Assembly: GCA_041178545.1 (NCBI GenBank)
Contig: JBEGVB010000115.1
Span: forward strand, 1 to 42,539
Origin: JBEATZ01 sp041178545
Lineage (GTDB): Bacteria > Planctomycetota > UBA1135 > UBA2386
Direction: 5' to 3'
DNA: 42,539 nucleotides
The notes beneath the pieces are model-generated. The model saw nothing but the letters and a program-made list of their open reading frames with translations. It was not told where the DNA came from and did no database searches. Below are positions 16,003-24,940 of the stretch, in pieces. Position 1 is the stretch's first letter, and each line of letters opens with the position of its first letter. The translations under genes and the position numbers were made by a program.

Positions 16003-18207
16003 TCACCAGAGCGGCTGCCACTGCACGGTGTCGGTGCGGCTGACGATCGCCCCGTCGTCGATGTCGGTCACGCAGTGGAACGGCACGCGGATGCCGCCGC
16101 ACTGCCGCCAGTCCGACCACTCCTCGCGCAGGAACATGGGGTTCCCGTTGGGGTCGGACTCCCAACTCTCCACGACGAGCGGGAGGCCCGAGGATGCGTC
16201 CACGTGCAGGCGCAGGCGGTCGAAGGCCGTCCCGCTGGCCTCGAACACCACGATGCGCCTGCCGTCGTCGTTGCGGGTCGCTGCGGTGCGCAGCTCGAGC
16301 ATGCCCGATGCGGCGGCTGCGAGCAGTGCCACCGGGTGCCGCGCCGCATGCCTGCGGCAGGCCACTGCCTCGACGGCGGGAAGTTCGGTTGCGTTCTCGC
16401 CCGCGCGTTCGACGGCCTTGTCTCCTGTCAGCTCGGTGACGACCTCGGTGCCCATGGCAGTGCGCTTGCGCACCACGGTGCCGTCCTTGCGCCACAGCAG
16501 CGTCTCGCGCACGTCCGGCGCGTTGACGGCGCTGCGGAGCGCGCGCGACTCGTAGCCGACCATGCGCTTGAGGCGGTCGGCACCGCCGACCTGCGCGATG
16601 GCCTTCTCCAGCAGCCCGTCCGCCTCCGGCGAACGCGGCTGGCCCTGGGCCGCCGCGGCATCTGCCCCGCCGGCAGCAGGGGCCGCGAGCGGCGGCAGCA
16701 GGTCGAAGGGCACGTGTGCGGTGGCGGCGGGCGGAGTGCCACCCACGACGACGGCACACAGCGGCTGTGCGATGAAGTTGGCGATGCTCGCGGACCACTC
16801 GCGGCCCGCGGCCGTGGTCATCGTTGCAGCCCGTTCCGACAGGCTGTCCAGCGAGGTGTTGCCGAGCCCGCGTACCACCTGCGCGCGCAGCCTGCGCAGG
16901 CCACCCCTGTCGTGTGCCCGCAGCGACAACTGGGCGCGGCTGGCGGCAAGGGCCAGCTCGGACGTGTTGGGTGGCAGCAGCTGCAGCGACTCGCGTGCAC
17001 GGCGCGCGAGCGTCGTGAGGGCCACTGCCTGGTCCGGGGTGACGAGTGCGGAGAGGACGAGGGCAGAGCTCTCGGCTCCGTGCACCCGACGAGCTTCCCA
17101 GGCGATGGCACCGAGGCCGGCTTCGATCTGGAGTCGCTCGAGGCGGCCGCCGATGCCGTCGAGGGTCACGCATGCCTGCAGCACGTGCTGCGCGACATCC
17201 TCCTCGTTGAGCGGTTCCGGCAGCGGGAACATGAGCACCAGGCGGGACACGTCACCTCCCGGTGCCCAGAACATCCCGTCCGGCAGCTTGCGTGGGTGTG
17301 GCCCGAACTCGGGGTCCGGCGTGGTGTTCGACCCGCGCCAGGTGCCGTAGGCCTCCAAGGCCGCCTTGCCCGCGCTGGCGAGGTCTGTTGCAGCACGGAT
17401 CGAGATCACCGTGCGGTCGGGGCGGTAGTGCCGCGCCTGGAACAGGATCGCGTCACTGACGTCGCGCTCCAACAGGTCCACCACGTGCCCGGCCATGCCG
17501 AGGTCGCCGAGGAGGAAACGGGAGGCGAGTGCGCCCACGGGGTCGCGGGCGAGTGCCTCGGCCTCCCGCTGCACGAGCCCGAAGCGCAACCGCTCGAGCT
17601 GGGTGCGGGATGCCGTGCTCTCCTGCAGGCTGGCAGCCATCGCGTCGAGACCTGCCTGCCACTCCGCGGCGGGCACGCGGACGCCGATCCAGGTGGTGAG
17701 CGGTCCCACGTCGACCTGCACCGTGCCGCCAACGGACTCGGCCCACTGCCTGAGGCTCGCCCTGCCGGTCAGCGGGTTGCCGGCGCTCACGAGCAGTTCT
17801 GCGGCAAGGTCGGCAATGCCGGGACGGCCGTTGCGCGCGCCAGCGAACAGGCCCATCTGCACCTCGGCGAGTCCTGCCGTGGTCATCTCCGGGTTCGCGA
17901 GGACCGCGAGGACGCCGTTCGGCAGGGATGCGCGGACCAGGCCCTCGCGCGCGAGCGCGCTGGCCATTGCCGCCGTGTCCTGGGCGCTGGGCGTCGCCCC
18001 AGCGGGCGTTGCCGGAGCGGTCGGGGCTACAGGCTGTGTGGGTTGGGGTGCCGGGGTCTGGGGCGCAGGCGGGGCCGGTTCGGGTGCGGGCTCGGTGGGC
18101 ACTGGCTCCCACGGTGGGCGGGTCTCTCGGGTGGGAGTCGCCTCCGGCTGGCTGCCGCAGGAGGCAAGCAAGCCGAGCACGAGCAGCAGTGGCGTGTGAC
18201 GCATCAT
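16003..18207 (-). CDS. M16-like lipoprotein without zinc motif, plus C-terminal extension
   Basis: A 734-residue protein. A lipoprotein signal peptide ends in LLASC (Cys at about 17), followed by a Pro/Ala/Thr-rich linker to about residue 75. The next part, roughly 80-500, has M16 character: LPNGVLAVLANPEMT, GRPGIADLAAELLVSAGN, and HYRPDRTVISIRAATD. The HxxEH zinc motif is missing; its usual place reads around GIADLAAELL. A C-terminal domain (about 530-734) with VGGADRLKRMVGYESRAL, GLPLVVESWESD and GGIRVPFHCVTDIDDG resembles the lipoprotein-carrier-like domain found at the end of many M16 proteins. The ATG at 18207 overlaps the preceding M16-like stop by 4 bases, and GGGAGG lies just upstream. 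It is probably a structural or pseudo-peptidase partner. Confidence 0.75.
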   Translation of the reverse strand: MMRHTPLLLVLGLLASCGSQPEATPTRETRPPWEPVPTEPAPEPAPPAPQTPAPQPTQPVAPTAPATPAGATPSAQDTAAMASALAREGLVRASLPNGVLAVLANPEMTTAGLAEVQMGLFAGARNGRPGIADLAAELLVSAGNPLTGRASLRQWAESVGGTVQVDVGPLTTWIGVRVPAAEWQAGLDAMAASLQESTASRTQLERLRFGLVQREAEALARDPVGALASRFLLGDLGMAGHVVDLLERDVSDAILFQARHYRPDRTVISIRAATDLASAGKAALEAYGTWRGSNTTPDPEFGPHPRKLPDGMFWAPGGDVSRLVLMFPLPEPLNEEDVAQHVLQACVTLDGIGGRLERLQIEAGLGAIAWEARRVHGAESSALVLSALVTPDQAVALTTLARRARESLQLLPPNTSELALAASRAQLSLRAHDRGGLRRLRAQVVRGLGNTSLDSLSERAATMTTAAGREWSASIANFIAQPLCAVVVGGTPPAATAHVPFDLLPPLAAPAAGGADAAAAQGQPRSPEADGLLEKAIAQVGGADRLKRMVGYESRALRSAVNAPDVRETLLWRKDGTVVRKRTAMGTEVVTELTGDKAVERAGENATELPAVEAVACRRHAARHPVALLAAAASGMLELRTAATRNDDGRRIVVFEASGTAFDRLRLHVDASSGLPLVVESWESDPNGNPMFLREEWSDWRQCGGIRVPFHCVTDIDDGAIVSRTDTVQWQPLW

Positions 18208-19595
18208 GGCTTCCTCCCTTCGACGACCACGGGTTGTCCGTAGGCCAGGATCCTGCCGAGCATCGCGGGCAGTTCCGACAGCCTCGACTTGGGCGGGGTC
18301 GTCGAGATCGCCTGCGTGGGACGCATGAGTGTCTCCACGGCCAGCCACTCGCCGAGCGTGCGCGCGTCGGCAGCGCGCCGCTGCCAGTCGGCCATGCGCA
18401 CGATCTCCAGCAGCGTGGCGTCGTCGGCGCGCGGTGCCTGGGTCGCCGCGGCGGCCACTGCGCGCAGGCACTGGTCCGCAAGGTCCGTGATCTTCCCGGT
18501 GGGATCCACGGCCTCGACGAGCAGCAGCCCACCGGCGATGCCTGCCGGACTGGGTGCCACGCAGCGCAGCACGGGGGCCGGCAGGTTCTGTGCGCGGATC
18601 GCGCGACCGATGCAGCTCTCGGGCCCGCTCGCCAGCCAGAGTGCGAGCTGCGCGAGGGCCTCTGCATCCTCGTCGCCCCGCAGTCGCCAGCCGATCACAC
18701 AAGTCGGCAGGCTCATGCCGGGCATCGCGCTGCGGCGCTCTGCCGCGAGCGGGGCCGGCATTGCAATGGGCGTCCACGGCTCGGTCGTCAGCGCCGAGAT
18801 CGCGAAGGTGCGGTTCAGCACTGCCTGCACGGCCTTGGGGTCGAAGGACCCGGTGAGCACGTGCACGGTGCGGTCCGGGCGCTGTGTGTTGAGCCAGACC
18901 TCGGTGGCCTTCTCCCGGTCGATGACCGCGACAACACGGTCGCCGACCCGGCCCAGCGGGTGGCCGGGGAACGCGAGGGCCCAGGCCTCGGCGCGCAGCG
19001 GGGTGAGCGGGTCACCTGCGCCGCGCGAGGCGAGCGCAGCCACGCGGCCTTGCCATGCGAACTGGAGGGTGCGCAGGGCGTTCTGCTCCCTGCGCTCGAC
19101 GAGCATTGCTGCCACTCGTTCGAGGCCGGCACCGCTGGTCGTGAGGGTCAGGAGGCCACAGCCGTTGCGTTCGCCCTGGACCACGTCGATGGCCGGGGCC
19201 GACGCGAGCACGCGCAGGAACGCACGCGCGTCGCTGAGCTGGGCGGCTGCGGCCATCGCCACCGCCTGGGCACTGGGCGTGCCGCCCGAGGACATCACGC
19301 GGTCGAGTGCCGCGAGCGCGCGCTGTTCCGCAGCCGGTTCCTTGCTGCCCGTGCGCCAGGTGCCCGCCATCGAGGCCTCGAGCGTCGCCAGGGCGAGTCC
19401 CTCGAACCCGACCGGGTCCTCTGCAGGGCCCGCTGGCGAGGCAATGGACCAGTGCACCAGGTCGGTGCCGCCGGTGGGGAGGAGCAGGAACCTGCTGCCG
19501 TCCGGTGTCCGGATCTCGACGGGCGCCTGGGGGGACTGTGCCGTCAACGAACCAGCCAGCAACGAGGCCAGCAGCCAGGAACTAGGTTTCCGCAT
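18204..19595 (-). CDS. Second M16-like secreted chain without zinc motif
   Basis: A 463-residue protein with a signal peptide (LLASLLAGSLTAQ). M16 features are GFEGLALATLEASMAGTW near residue 64-80, the AFPGHPLGRVGDRV stretch that follows the active-site domain in this family, and TQRPDRTVHVLTGSFD. No HxxEH motif occurs anywhere; the motif position reads like the non-catalytic half of M16 pairs. It overlaps lpxA upstream by 14 bases and the larger M16-like gene downstream by 4 bases, so the two M16 chains are probably made together and may pair as a heterodimer. A peptide-binding rather than cleaving role is inferred. Confidence 0.75.
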   Translation of the reverse strand: MRKPSSWLLASLLAGSLTAQSPQAPVEIRTPDGSRFLLLPTGGTDLVHWSIASPAGPAEDPVGFEGLALATLEASMAGTWRTGSKEPAAEQRALAALDRVMSSGGTPSAQAVAMAAAAQLSDARAFLRVLASAPAIDVVQGERNGCGLLTLTTSGAGLERVAAMLVERREQNALRTLQFAWQGRVAALASRGAGDPLTPLRAEAWALAFPGHPLGRVGDRVVAVIDREKATEVWLNTQRPDRTVHVLTGSFDPKAVQAVLNRTFAISALTTEPWTPIAMPAPLAAERRSAMPGMSLPTCVIGWRLRGDEDAEALAQLALWLASGPESCIGRAIRAQNLPAPVLRCVAPSPAGIAGGLLLVEAVDPTGKITDLADQCLRAVAAAATQAPRADDATLLEIVRMADWQRRAADARTLGEWLAVETLMRPTQAISTTPPKSRLSELPAMLGRILAYGQPVVVEGRKP

Positions 19596-20424
19596 CCGTT
19601 TCGTTCTCCCCGTCTCCAGCAGGAACGCTCCTGCCGTTTCTCGGCATGCAGACGCCTCGCTCCGAACTCGCGACGAAATCGCAGATCTGGCGGACCAAGG
19701 TCACCGTGCCAAGGGGAGTTGCGAGCAGGGACGCAATGCGTTCGTTCATCGTTCCCTCGCCCCAGAACAGCTGGCGGAACGCGCGCTTCACCGCGGCCAC
19801 TTCCGCGGCGGGCACCTGGTTGCGCTGCAGGCCGATGAGGTTGACCCCCACGAGCTTGGCACGGTCGCCCTGGACCGTCGCGCAAGGCGGGACGTCGTTC
19901 GACACCATTGCCCCCGCTCCGAGCATCGCCATGGTGCCCACGCGCGCGAACTGGTGGATGCCCACCATGGCACCCACGATCGCGGCATCGCCGATCAGGG
20001 TGTGTCCTGCGGCCATCGAGCCGTTGGTGAACACGGTGCGGTTGCCGACCGTGGCGTCGTGCCCGATGTGGGACCCCACCAGCATCATGTTGTCGTCGCC
20101 GATGCGCGTGATGCCGCCGCCGAAGCTCGTGCCGCCGTGGATGGTCACGTGTTCGCGGAAACGGTTGCGGGAGCCGATGCGGAGCTGGCCGCCGGGCTCG
20201 CCTCCCTTCAGCTTCTTGTCCTGGGGGTAGGCGCCGAGGACTGCGAACGGGAACACCTCGCAGTCGGCCCCGAGCCACGTGTCACCCTGGACCACGACAT
20301 GGGCGTGCAGGCGCGTCCGGTCGCCGAGGCGCACCTGGCTGCCCACCACACACCATGGGCCGATCTCGACGCCAGCACCGAGCTGTGCGCCTGACTCGAC
20401 GATCGCGGTCGGGTGGATGGCCAT
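19582..20424 (-). CDS. lpxA: Acyl-[ACP]--UDP-N-acetylglucosamine O-acyltransferase
   Basis: A 280-residue cytoplasmic enzyme for the first step of lipid A synthesis: O-acylation of UDP-GlcNAc from acyl-ACP. The left-handed beta-helix hexapeptide repeats run through about residue 190. The catalytic histidine is in SHIGHD (His122, equivalent to E. coli His125), and the flanking TIHGGTSFGGG and GIHQFARVG are characteristic. A C-terminal helical part follows, with an extra tail of about 20 residues. lpxA usually sits beside fabZ, lpxD or lpxB; here it begins an operon with two M16-like genes. The ATG at 20424 gives the normal N-terminus MAIHPTAIV. Confidence 0.95.
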   Translation of the reverse strand: MAIHPTAIVESGAQLGAGVEIGPWCVVGSQVRLGDRTRLHAHVVVQGDTWLGADCEVFPFAVLGAYPQDKKLKGGEPGGQLRIGSRNRFREHVTIHGGTSFGGGITRIGDDNMMLVGSHIGHDATVGNRTVFTNGSMAAGHTLIGDAAIVGAMVGIHQFARVGTMAMLGAGAMVSNDVPPCATVQGDRAKLVGVNLIGLQRNQVPAAEVAAVKRAFRQLFWGEGTMNERIASLLATPLGTVTLVRQICDFVASSERGVCMPRNGRSVPAGDGENETDAET

Positions 20425-20601
20425 CGTTTGCAGCCTGCTGGCGAGCAGGGGGCGCACAGGTGTAGCCGGAACCGCGCAACCGCGCCACAACAGGCGACTT
20501 GGGTGTTGTCCGCCCCAAGCGCGGATGCCATCCTGAGCCCCGAGCATGTGCGTCCCATCCTCTTCCGGGTCCCAGTCGCCGCGAATGCAGGCAGGTGTCG
20601 G

Positions 20602-22341
20602 ATGATCGTCCACCGTGGGGAGTCCGTGGCACCCGGGATCGCCGTCGGGCCGGTCCACCTGCGCGGTTGGAACGAGGAGGCCCTGCTGGGGCAGCGGATC
20701 GCAGCCGACCAGGTCGAGGACGAGCTCAACCGGCTGCGCGAGGCACTGCAGAAGAGCCGCGCCCAGGTCGAGGACATCCGCCAGCAGCAGAAGGACAGCC
20801 TCGGCGAGATGGAGCTGCGGATCTTCGATGCGCACCTCGCCTACCTCTCGGACCCGATGTTCGTGGACGAGATCGAGAAGCAGGTGATGGCAGAGCGGTT
20901 CACCGTCCGCGAGGCCATCAAGCTGGTGCTGGAGAAGTACGACCGCATCCACCAGCTGGTGGAGAGTGACATCCTGCGGCGCCGGGCCAGCGACCTGCGC
21001 GACGTGGCGACCAGGCTGCTGCGCAACCTTGCCGACGGCGGGCCTCGCGGCAGCGAGTTGCAGGCCCCGCAGGGGCCTTACGTGCTCGTGGCACGCAAGC
21101 TGACCACGGCAGACATGTTCAACCTCGAGAACGGGCGCGTCGAGGGCATCGTGGCAGAGGAGGGCGGCATGAGCTCCCATGCAGCCATCCTCGCGCGCTC
21201 GATGGGCATCCCCACGATCACGGGGATCCGCGACCTGCCGCGCCTGCTCCGCGAGGGCGACGTCGTGGCACTCGACGCAGGTGCCAACGAGCTGCGCACC
21301 GGGCTCGACGAGCGTCAGCTCGCCGAGTCCATGGCGGCGGCACAGCGCTGGCGCAACACGCGCGAGCAGGCCCCGGACGCCACCCAGCGCCACGTGACGC
21401 GCGACGGCACCGTGGTGCACATGCTCTCTGCCTGCGGCAGCCTCGGGGAGGCCGACCTCGGCAGGACCTTCGGCCTCGGCGGCATCGGGCTCTACCGCAC
21501 CGAGTTGTTGTTCCTGGTCGACCAGGCGCGCACCGACCGGCAGCGCCCCACCGAGGACGAACTCACCAGGCACTACGTCGAGGTGCTGGAGCATGCGCGT
21601 GGCACCGCGGTGAACTTCCGCCTGCTGGACCTCGCGGCCGACACCCTCTCACCGGGTGCGCGGTCGCCGGAGCGCAACCCTGCCATGGGCCTGCGCGGCA
21701 TCCGCGGCCTGTTCGCCAACCAGGACGTCATGCGCCGCCAGCTGCGCGCCTTGCTGCGCGCTGCAGCAGGACACGAGGGCACCGGTCTGCTGGTCCCGCT
21801 CGTGACCGGCGTCGCAGACCTGCAGCGACTCAAGTCGGCGGTGCTGGAGGAGCGTCACTCGTTGCGCAAGGCCGGTGTCGCGTGCGCCGCCTCGCTTCGC
21901 GTCGCGCCGATCGTCGAGGTGCCCGCGGCTGCAATGATCCTCGGGCAGTTGCTCGAGGAAGCCGACTTCGCCGTGGTCTCGATCGACGACCTGGTCGCCC
22001 ACCTGCTGGGCGCCGACCGCGACAACGCTGCCGTGCGCGACTACCACCAGATGCCGCACCCTGCGGTGTTCGAGCTCGTGGCGCGCATGGCCCGCGATGC
22101 CGAGAAGCGTCACAAGGAACTCGTGTTGTTCGGCGAGCTCGCTGCCGACCCGCAACGTGCACCGTTCCACGTGGGCGCCGGCATCCGCCACTTCGCCATC
22201 GCGCCGGTTCGCCTGCGCGCCATGCTGCGCGTCCTCGCCCGCTACTCGGTGGAGGAGTGCAGGCGGATCGCGACCCGGGTGCTCGAGGCGCCCCGCACGC
22301 TCGACGTGCAGCGCGTCCTGGTGGGCATCGAGACCGACTGA
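20602..22341 (+). CDS. Divergent PTS enzyme I-like phosphotransferase
   Basis: A 579-residue cytoplasmic protein with the full enzyme I layout. It has a helical HPr-binding part, the phosphohistidine loop GGMSSHAAILARSMGIPTI (His193, E. coli His189) and a PEP-binding barrel with GIGLYRTE. Several active-site positions differ from E. coli enzyme I as I recall it. The usual GGDK after the conserved Arg reads AADT. The usual TNDL reads IDDL (Asp462). The catalytic acid Cys502 in MCGELAGD is replaced by Phe510 in LFGELAAD. No HPr or EIIA gene is nearby. It may be a regulatory (nitrogen-type) or non-canonical enzyme I. The ATG at 20602 is chosen for the N-terminus MIVHRGESVAPGIAVG; 177 bases separate it from divergent lpxA, and I see no clear promoter there. 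Confidence 0.85.
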   Translation: MIVHRGESVAPGIAVGPVHLRGWNEEALLGQRIAADQVEDELNRLREALQKSRAQVEDIRQQQKDSLGEMELRIFDAHLAYLSDPMFVDEIEKQVMAERFTVREAIKLVLEKYDRIHQLVESDILRRRASDLRDVATRLLRNLADGGPRGSELQAPQGPYVLVARKLTTADMFNLENGRVEGIVAEEGGMSSHAAILARSMGIPTITGIRDLPRLLREGDVVALDAGANELRTGLDERQLAESMAAAQRWRNTREQAPDATQRHVTRDGTVVHMLSACGSLGEADLGRTFGLGGIGLYRTELLFLVDQARTDRQRPTEDELTRHYVEVLEHARGTAVNFRLLDLAADTLSPGARSPERNPAMGLRGIRGLFANQDVMRRQLRALLRAAAGHEGTGLLVPLVTGVADLQRLKSAVLEERHSLRKAGVACAASLRVAPIVEVPAAAMILGQLLEEADFAVVSIDDLVAHLLGADRDNAAVRDYHQMPHPAVFELVARMARDAEKRHKELVLFGELAADPQRAPFHVGAGIRHFAIAPVRLRAMLRVLARYSVEECRRIATRVLEAPRTLDVQRVLVGIETD

Positions 22342-22359
22342 GCGGCAACCGGCGTGGGT

Positions 22360-23256
22360 TCAGCCCTCGCCGTGCCACGCCGCGGTCAGCTCGCACCACA
22401 TGGCGAGCCCGGCCCAGGGCCCGAACCCGCGGTAGCGGCGCGCAATGGCGCGGTCGGTGGGAGCTGCCTTGCGTCCGAGCAGGGCTGCAAGGCGCGCGCG
22501 GCACCATGAGTCGACGGCCAGGTGCTCGTAGTGGCCGAGCAGCCGCATGGCCTGGCCTGCTGCATAGGGACCGAAGCCGCGCAGTGCGAGCAACCGGTCC
22601 CACAGGGTCCCCGCAGGCAGCCCGGGCTGGTGGAAGTGGGCGTCGCCGAGCGCCCCAGTGGCAAAGGCAGCGGCGAGGGCGTGCAGTGCCTCGGCGCGGT
22701 ACCCGGTGCGCACCGTGTCGCGGAAGAAGGCAGTGCCCCTGCTGCACTGGTCGGGCGTGGGGAAGCACCGTGCACCCGAGGGAGTTGGTTCGCCGGCTGC
22801 GTCCACGAGGCGCTGCACCATGGCGACGGTCTGGGACCACGTGCAGTTGGTGGTGAGCAGCAACTTGGACAGGTCCTCGAACACGGTGGGGGAACGCAGC
22901 AAGACGCCCGCGCATCGCCTCGAGACCCAGGCGAGCCGAGGTGTGTCGCGGCAGGCGGACCAGAACGGGCTGAGGTCCTCGTCCAGCCTCAGCATGTGAC
23001 GGATCTGCTTCCGTACCGATTCGAGTCCGGTGCGAGGGAGTGCCCGGTCCGCGGCCACGCGCAGCACCAGTTCGCCGCCGCGCTGCCGGACCTCGACGTC
23101 GACGGGGGTTGCCGCGGCCCTCAGGGCCAAGTGCCAAGTGCCCGACGTCTCCTCCCAACGGTGCGGTGCCAGCTGGACCCAGCCGTGCCCGCGCAGGGCA
23201 AGTGCGAGGTCGAACCCAGGGCGGGTCTCGACGCGCGTCCTCTGGGATCGTGCCAC
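22360..23256 (-). CDS. HhH-GPD DNA glycosylase, AlkA-like
   Basis: About 298 residues if it starts at GTG 23256. The C-terminal half holds the helix-hairpin-helix-Gly/Pro-Asp core: LRGFGPYAAGQAMRLLGHYE at about 223-242, then the catalytic Asp in LAVDSW at about 248. Tyr replaces the Lys used by bifunctional glycosylase/lyases such as Nth, so it is probably a monofunctional alkyl-base or similar glycosylase for base-excision repair. The N-terminal region (FDLALALRGHGWVQLAP) matches the AlkA/OGG1-type beta domain. An alternative ATG at 23319 would sit on the start codon of the divergent dus gene, so I prefer the GTG; this choice is uncertain. Confidence 0.8.
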   Translation of the reverse strand: MARSQRTRVETRPGFDLALALRGHGWVQLAPHRWEETSGTWHLALRAAATPVDVEVRQRGGELVLRVAADRALPRTGLESVRKQIRHMLRLDEDLSPFWSACRDTPRLAWVSRRCAGVLLRSPTVFEDLSKLLLTTNCTWSQTVAMVQRLVDAAGEPTPSGARCFPTPDQCSRGTAFFRDTVRTGYRAEALHALAAAFATGALGDAHFHQPGLPAGTLWDRLLALRGFGPYAAGQAMRLLGHYEHLAVDSWCRARLAALLGRKAAPTDRAIARRYRGFGPWAGLAMWCELTAAWHGEG

Positions 23257-23317
23257 GGTGCCAGCTTGCAGCGGGGCTCTGGCGGAGTCGAGCCCGAGGA
23301 GGCACGCTCCCCGACCC

Positions 23318-24367
23318 ATGACCCTGCGGATCGGAACCCTCACCATCCCGATGCCGGCCGTGCAGGCCGCGCTCAGCGGGTACTCCGACCTGCCCATGCG
23401 CACGGTGGCACGCGAGCACGGTGCCGCATACGCGCTCCACGAGGTGGTCCTCGACGAACTCGTCCTGCGCAAGGGGAAGCTGAGGCGCAGGATCCTCGAC
23501 GTCCCGCAGCACGACCACCCGGTGGGCGGCCAACTCATGGGCTCGAATCCCACGACGTTCGGTGCCGCTGCCCAGGAACTGGTCAAGGCCGGGTTCGACG
23601 TCGTCGACGTCAACTTCGGCTGCCCGGTCAACAAGGTGCTGGGCCGGTGCCGCGGCGGCTGGCTGCTGCGCGAGCCCGACAACGCGCTCGCGATCGTCGA
23701 CTCGGTGGTGCAGGCGGTGGGCGGCAGGGTCCCGGTCACGGTCAAGATGCGCCGCGGGTACGACGACACCCCGGTGGCCGAGCGCGACTTCTTCACGATC
23801 CTCGAGGGCGCCTTCGAGCGCGGGGCCAGCGCGGTCACCGTGCACCCGCGGACCGTCGAGCAGAAGTACGTCGGCCCCAGTCGCTGGGAGTTCCTCGCCC
23901 GCGTGAAGCGCCACGTGGGCAACCGCACGGTGCTCGGCAGTGGCGACCTCTTCGGCGCGTTCGACGTGGTACGCATGCTCACGGAGACCGGCGTGGACGG
24001 TGTCACCGTCGCACGTGGGTGCATCGGCAACCCGTTCGTGTTCGGGCAGGTCGCGGACCTGCTTGCCGGCAGGGCCCCGATGGCCCCCACGCGTGCGATG
24101 CAGCGCAAGGCACTGCTGCGGCACTGGGAGCTGTCCGCCGAGCACCACGGGCCCGGGGAGGCGGTCACCTACGCCCGCATGCACGCGATCAAGTACGCGC
24201 AGTACCACCCCGAGCCCGTCTGGGCGCGCGACCAGCTGGTGGGGGCTCGGAACGGCGCCGAACTCACGGCTGCAGTGGACCGGGTGTTCCCCGATGTCGC
24301 CGACGAGCAGCCGCGGCCGCTGCGCCCCGAGGACGCCGTCGTCCCCGCCATCAGCGCATGCTCCTGA
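23318..24367 (+). CDS. tRNA-dihydrouridine synthase (Dus family)
   Basis: A 349-residue FMN enzyme that reduces uridines in the tRNA D-loop. The flavin TIM barrel begins with IPMPAVQAALSGYSDLPMR, continues with GGQLMGSNP, and has the catalytic cysteine in VNFGCPVNKV (Cys102). Phosphate-binding parts are VTVHPRTVEQKYVGPSRW and VARGCIGNPFVF. Dus proteins usually have a Lys/Ala-rich CP-KKV segment; this one reads GCPVNKVLGRCRGG, a modest divergence. The ATG at 23318 follows CACGCT by 9 bases. It is transcribed divergently from the glycosylase gene. Which D position it modifies cannot be told. Confidence 0.93.
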   Translation: MTLRIGTLTIPMPAVQAALSGYSDLPMRTVAREHGAAYALHEVVLDELVLRKGKLRRRILDVPQHDHPVGGQLMGSNPTTFGAAAQELVKAGFDVVDVNFGCPVNKVLGRCRGGWLLREPDNALAIVDSVVQAVGGRVPVTVKMRRGYDDTPVAERDFFTILEGAFERGASAVTVHPRTVEQKYVGPSRWEFLARVKRHVGNRTVLGSGDLFGAFDVVRMLTETGVDGVTVARGCIGNPFVFGQVADLLAGRAPMAPTRAMQRKALLRHWELSAEHHGPGEAVTYARMHAIKYAQYHPEPVWARDQLVGARNGAELTAAVDRVFPDVADEQPRPLRPEDAVVPAISACS

Positions 24368-24406
24368 CGGCTTGGGCCGCGACCCGGTCCACGCCATGAT
24401 CCGCCC

Positions 24407-24892
24407 ATGATCCGCCGCGCCCGCCCCGGAGACGCCCGCACGATCCTCGAGTTCATCCGTGCCCTCGCGGTCTACGAGAAGCTCGAGTCCCAGCTCGACC
24501 TCGACGAGGCGCGGCTCCACGAGCACCTGTTCGGCAGCAGCCCCGCATGCGCAGCCCTCGTTGCCGAGGTCGACGGCGTTCCCGCGGGCTTTGCCCTCTA
24601 CCACCGGACCTACTCGACGTTCCGGACGCGTCCCTGCATGCACCTCGAGGACCTGTTCGTGGTGCCGGAGCACCGCGGCAGGGGACTCGGCCTGGGGCTC
24701 CTGCGCGCACTCGCTGCCGAGGCCGTTGCGCAGGGTTGTCCCCGTCTGGACTGGAACGTGCTCGACTGGAACGAGCCGGCCATCGGCTTCTACCGCCTGC
24801 AGGGCGCTGCCGTGCTGCCGGACTGGCGCACCTGCAGGCTGGAGGGCGAGGCGCTGCACGCACTCGCACGCACCGCTGCGAAGGGCGTTTGA
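24407..24892 (+). CDS. GNAT acetyltransferase, spermidine/diamine N-acetyltransferase-like
   Basis: A 161-residue cytoplasmic protein. The acetyl-CoA loop is VVPEHRGRGLGLGLLRAL (about 84-101), preceded by CMHLEDLFV. It is followed by LDWNVLDWNEPAIGFY and the C-terminal LPDWRTCRLEGEALHAL. This arrangement closely follows the spermidine/spermine acetyltransferase (SSAT) branch, so a polyamine or diamine substrate is likely but unproven. It stands between dus and metF on the same strand, with 39 bases before and 48 after. A hairpin follows the stop. Confidence 0.88.
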   Translation: MIRRARPGDARTILEFIRALAVYEKLESQLDLDEARLHEHLFGSSPACAALVAEVDGVPAGFALYHRTYSTFRTRPCMHLEDLFVVPEHRGRGLGLGLLRALAAEAVAQGCPRLDWNVLDWNEPAIGFYRLQGAAVLPDWRTCRLEGEALHALARTAAKGV

Positions 24893-24902
24893 GCGGCGGT
24901 CC

Positions 24903-24920
24903 CTCGCGCGCGTGCGCGAG
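24903..24920 (+). terminator. Short GC hairpin after the acetyltransferase gene
   Basis: CTCGCGC at 24903-24909 and its complement at 24914-24920 enclose a 4-base loop, 10 bases after the stop and 6 bases before the metF -10 candidate. No T tract follows, so terminator activity is uncertain. Confidence 0.45.
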
Positions 24921-24926
24921 CCGGGC

Positions 24927-24932
24927 TACCCT
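24927..24932 (+). promoter_or_regulatory. TANNNT -10 candidate of metF
   Basis: TACCCT lies 8 bases before the metF ATG at 24941. The 48-base gap leaves no room for a SAM or other riboswitch. No convincing -35 is seen. Confidence 0.4.
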
Positions 24933-24940
24933 GCAGCACG

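Noticed and set aside
21830..24859. Minus-strand open frame of about 1009 codons
   Set aside because: It runs antisense to enzyme I, dus and the acetyltransferase, and overlaps the glycosylase gene in another frame. No family features are present.
24893..24940. SAM riboswitch or similar leader before metF
   Set aside because: Only 48 bases separate the genes, and they contain a small hairpin and a -10 candidate, too little for an aptamer.
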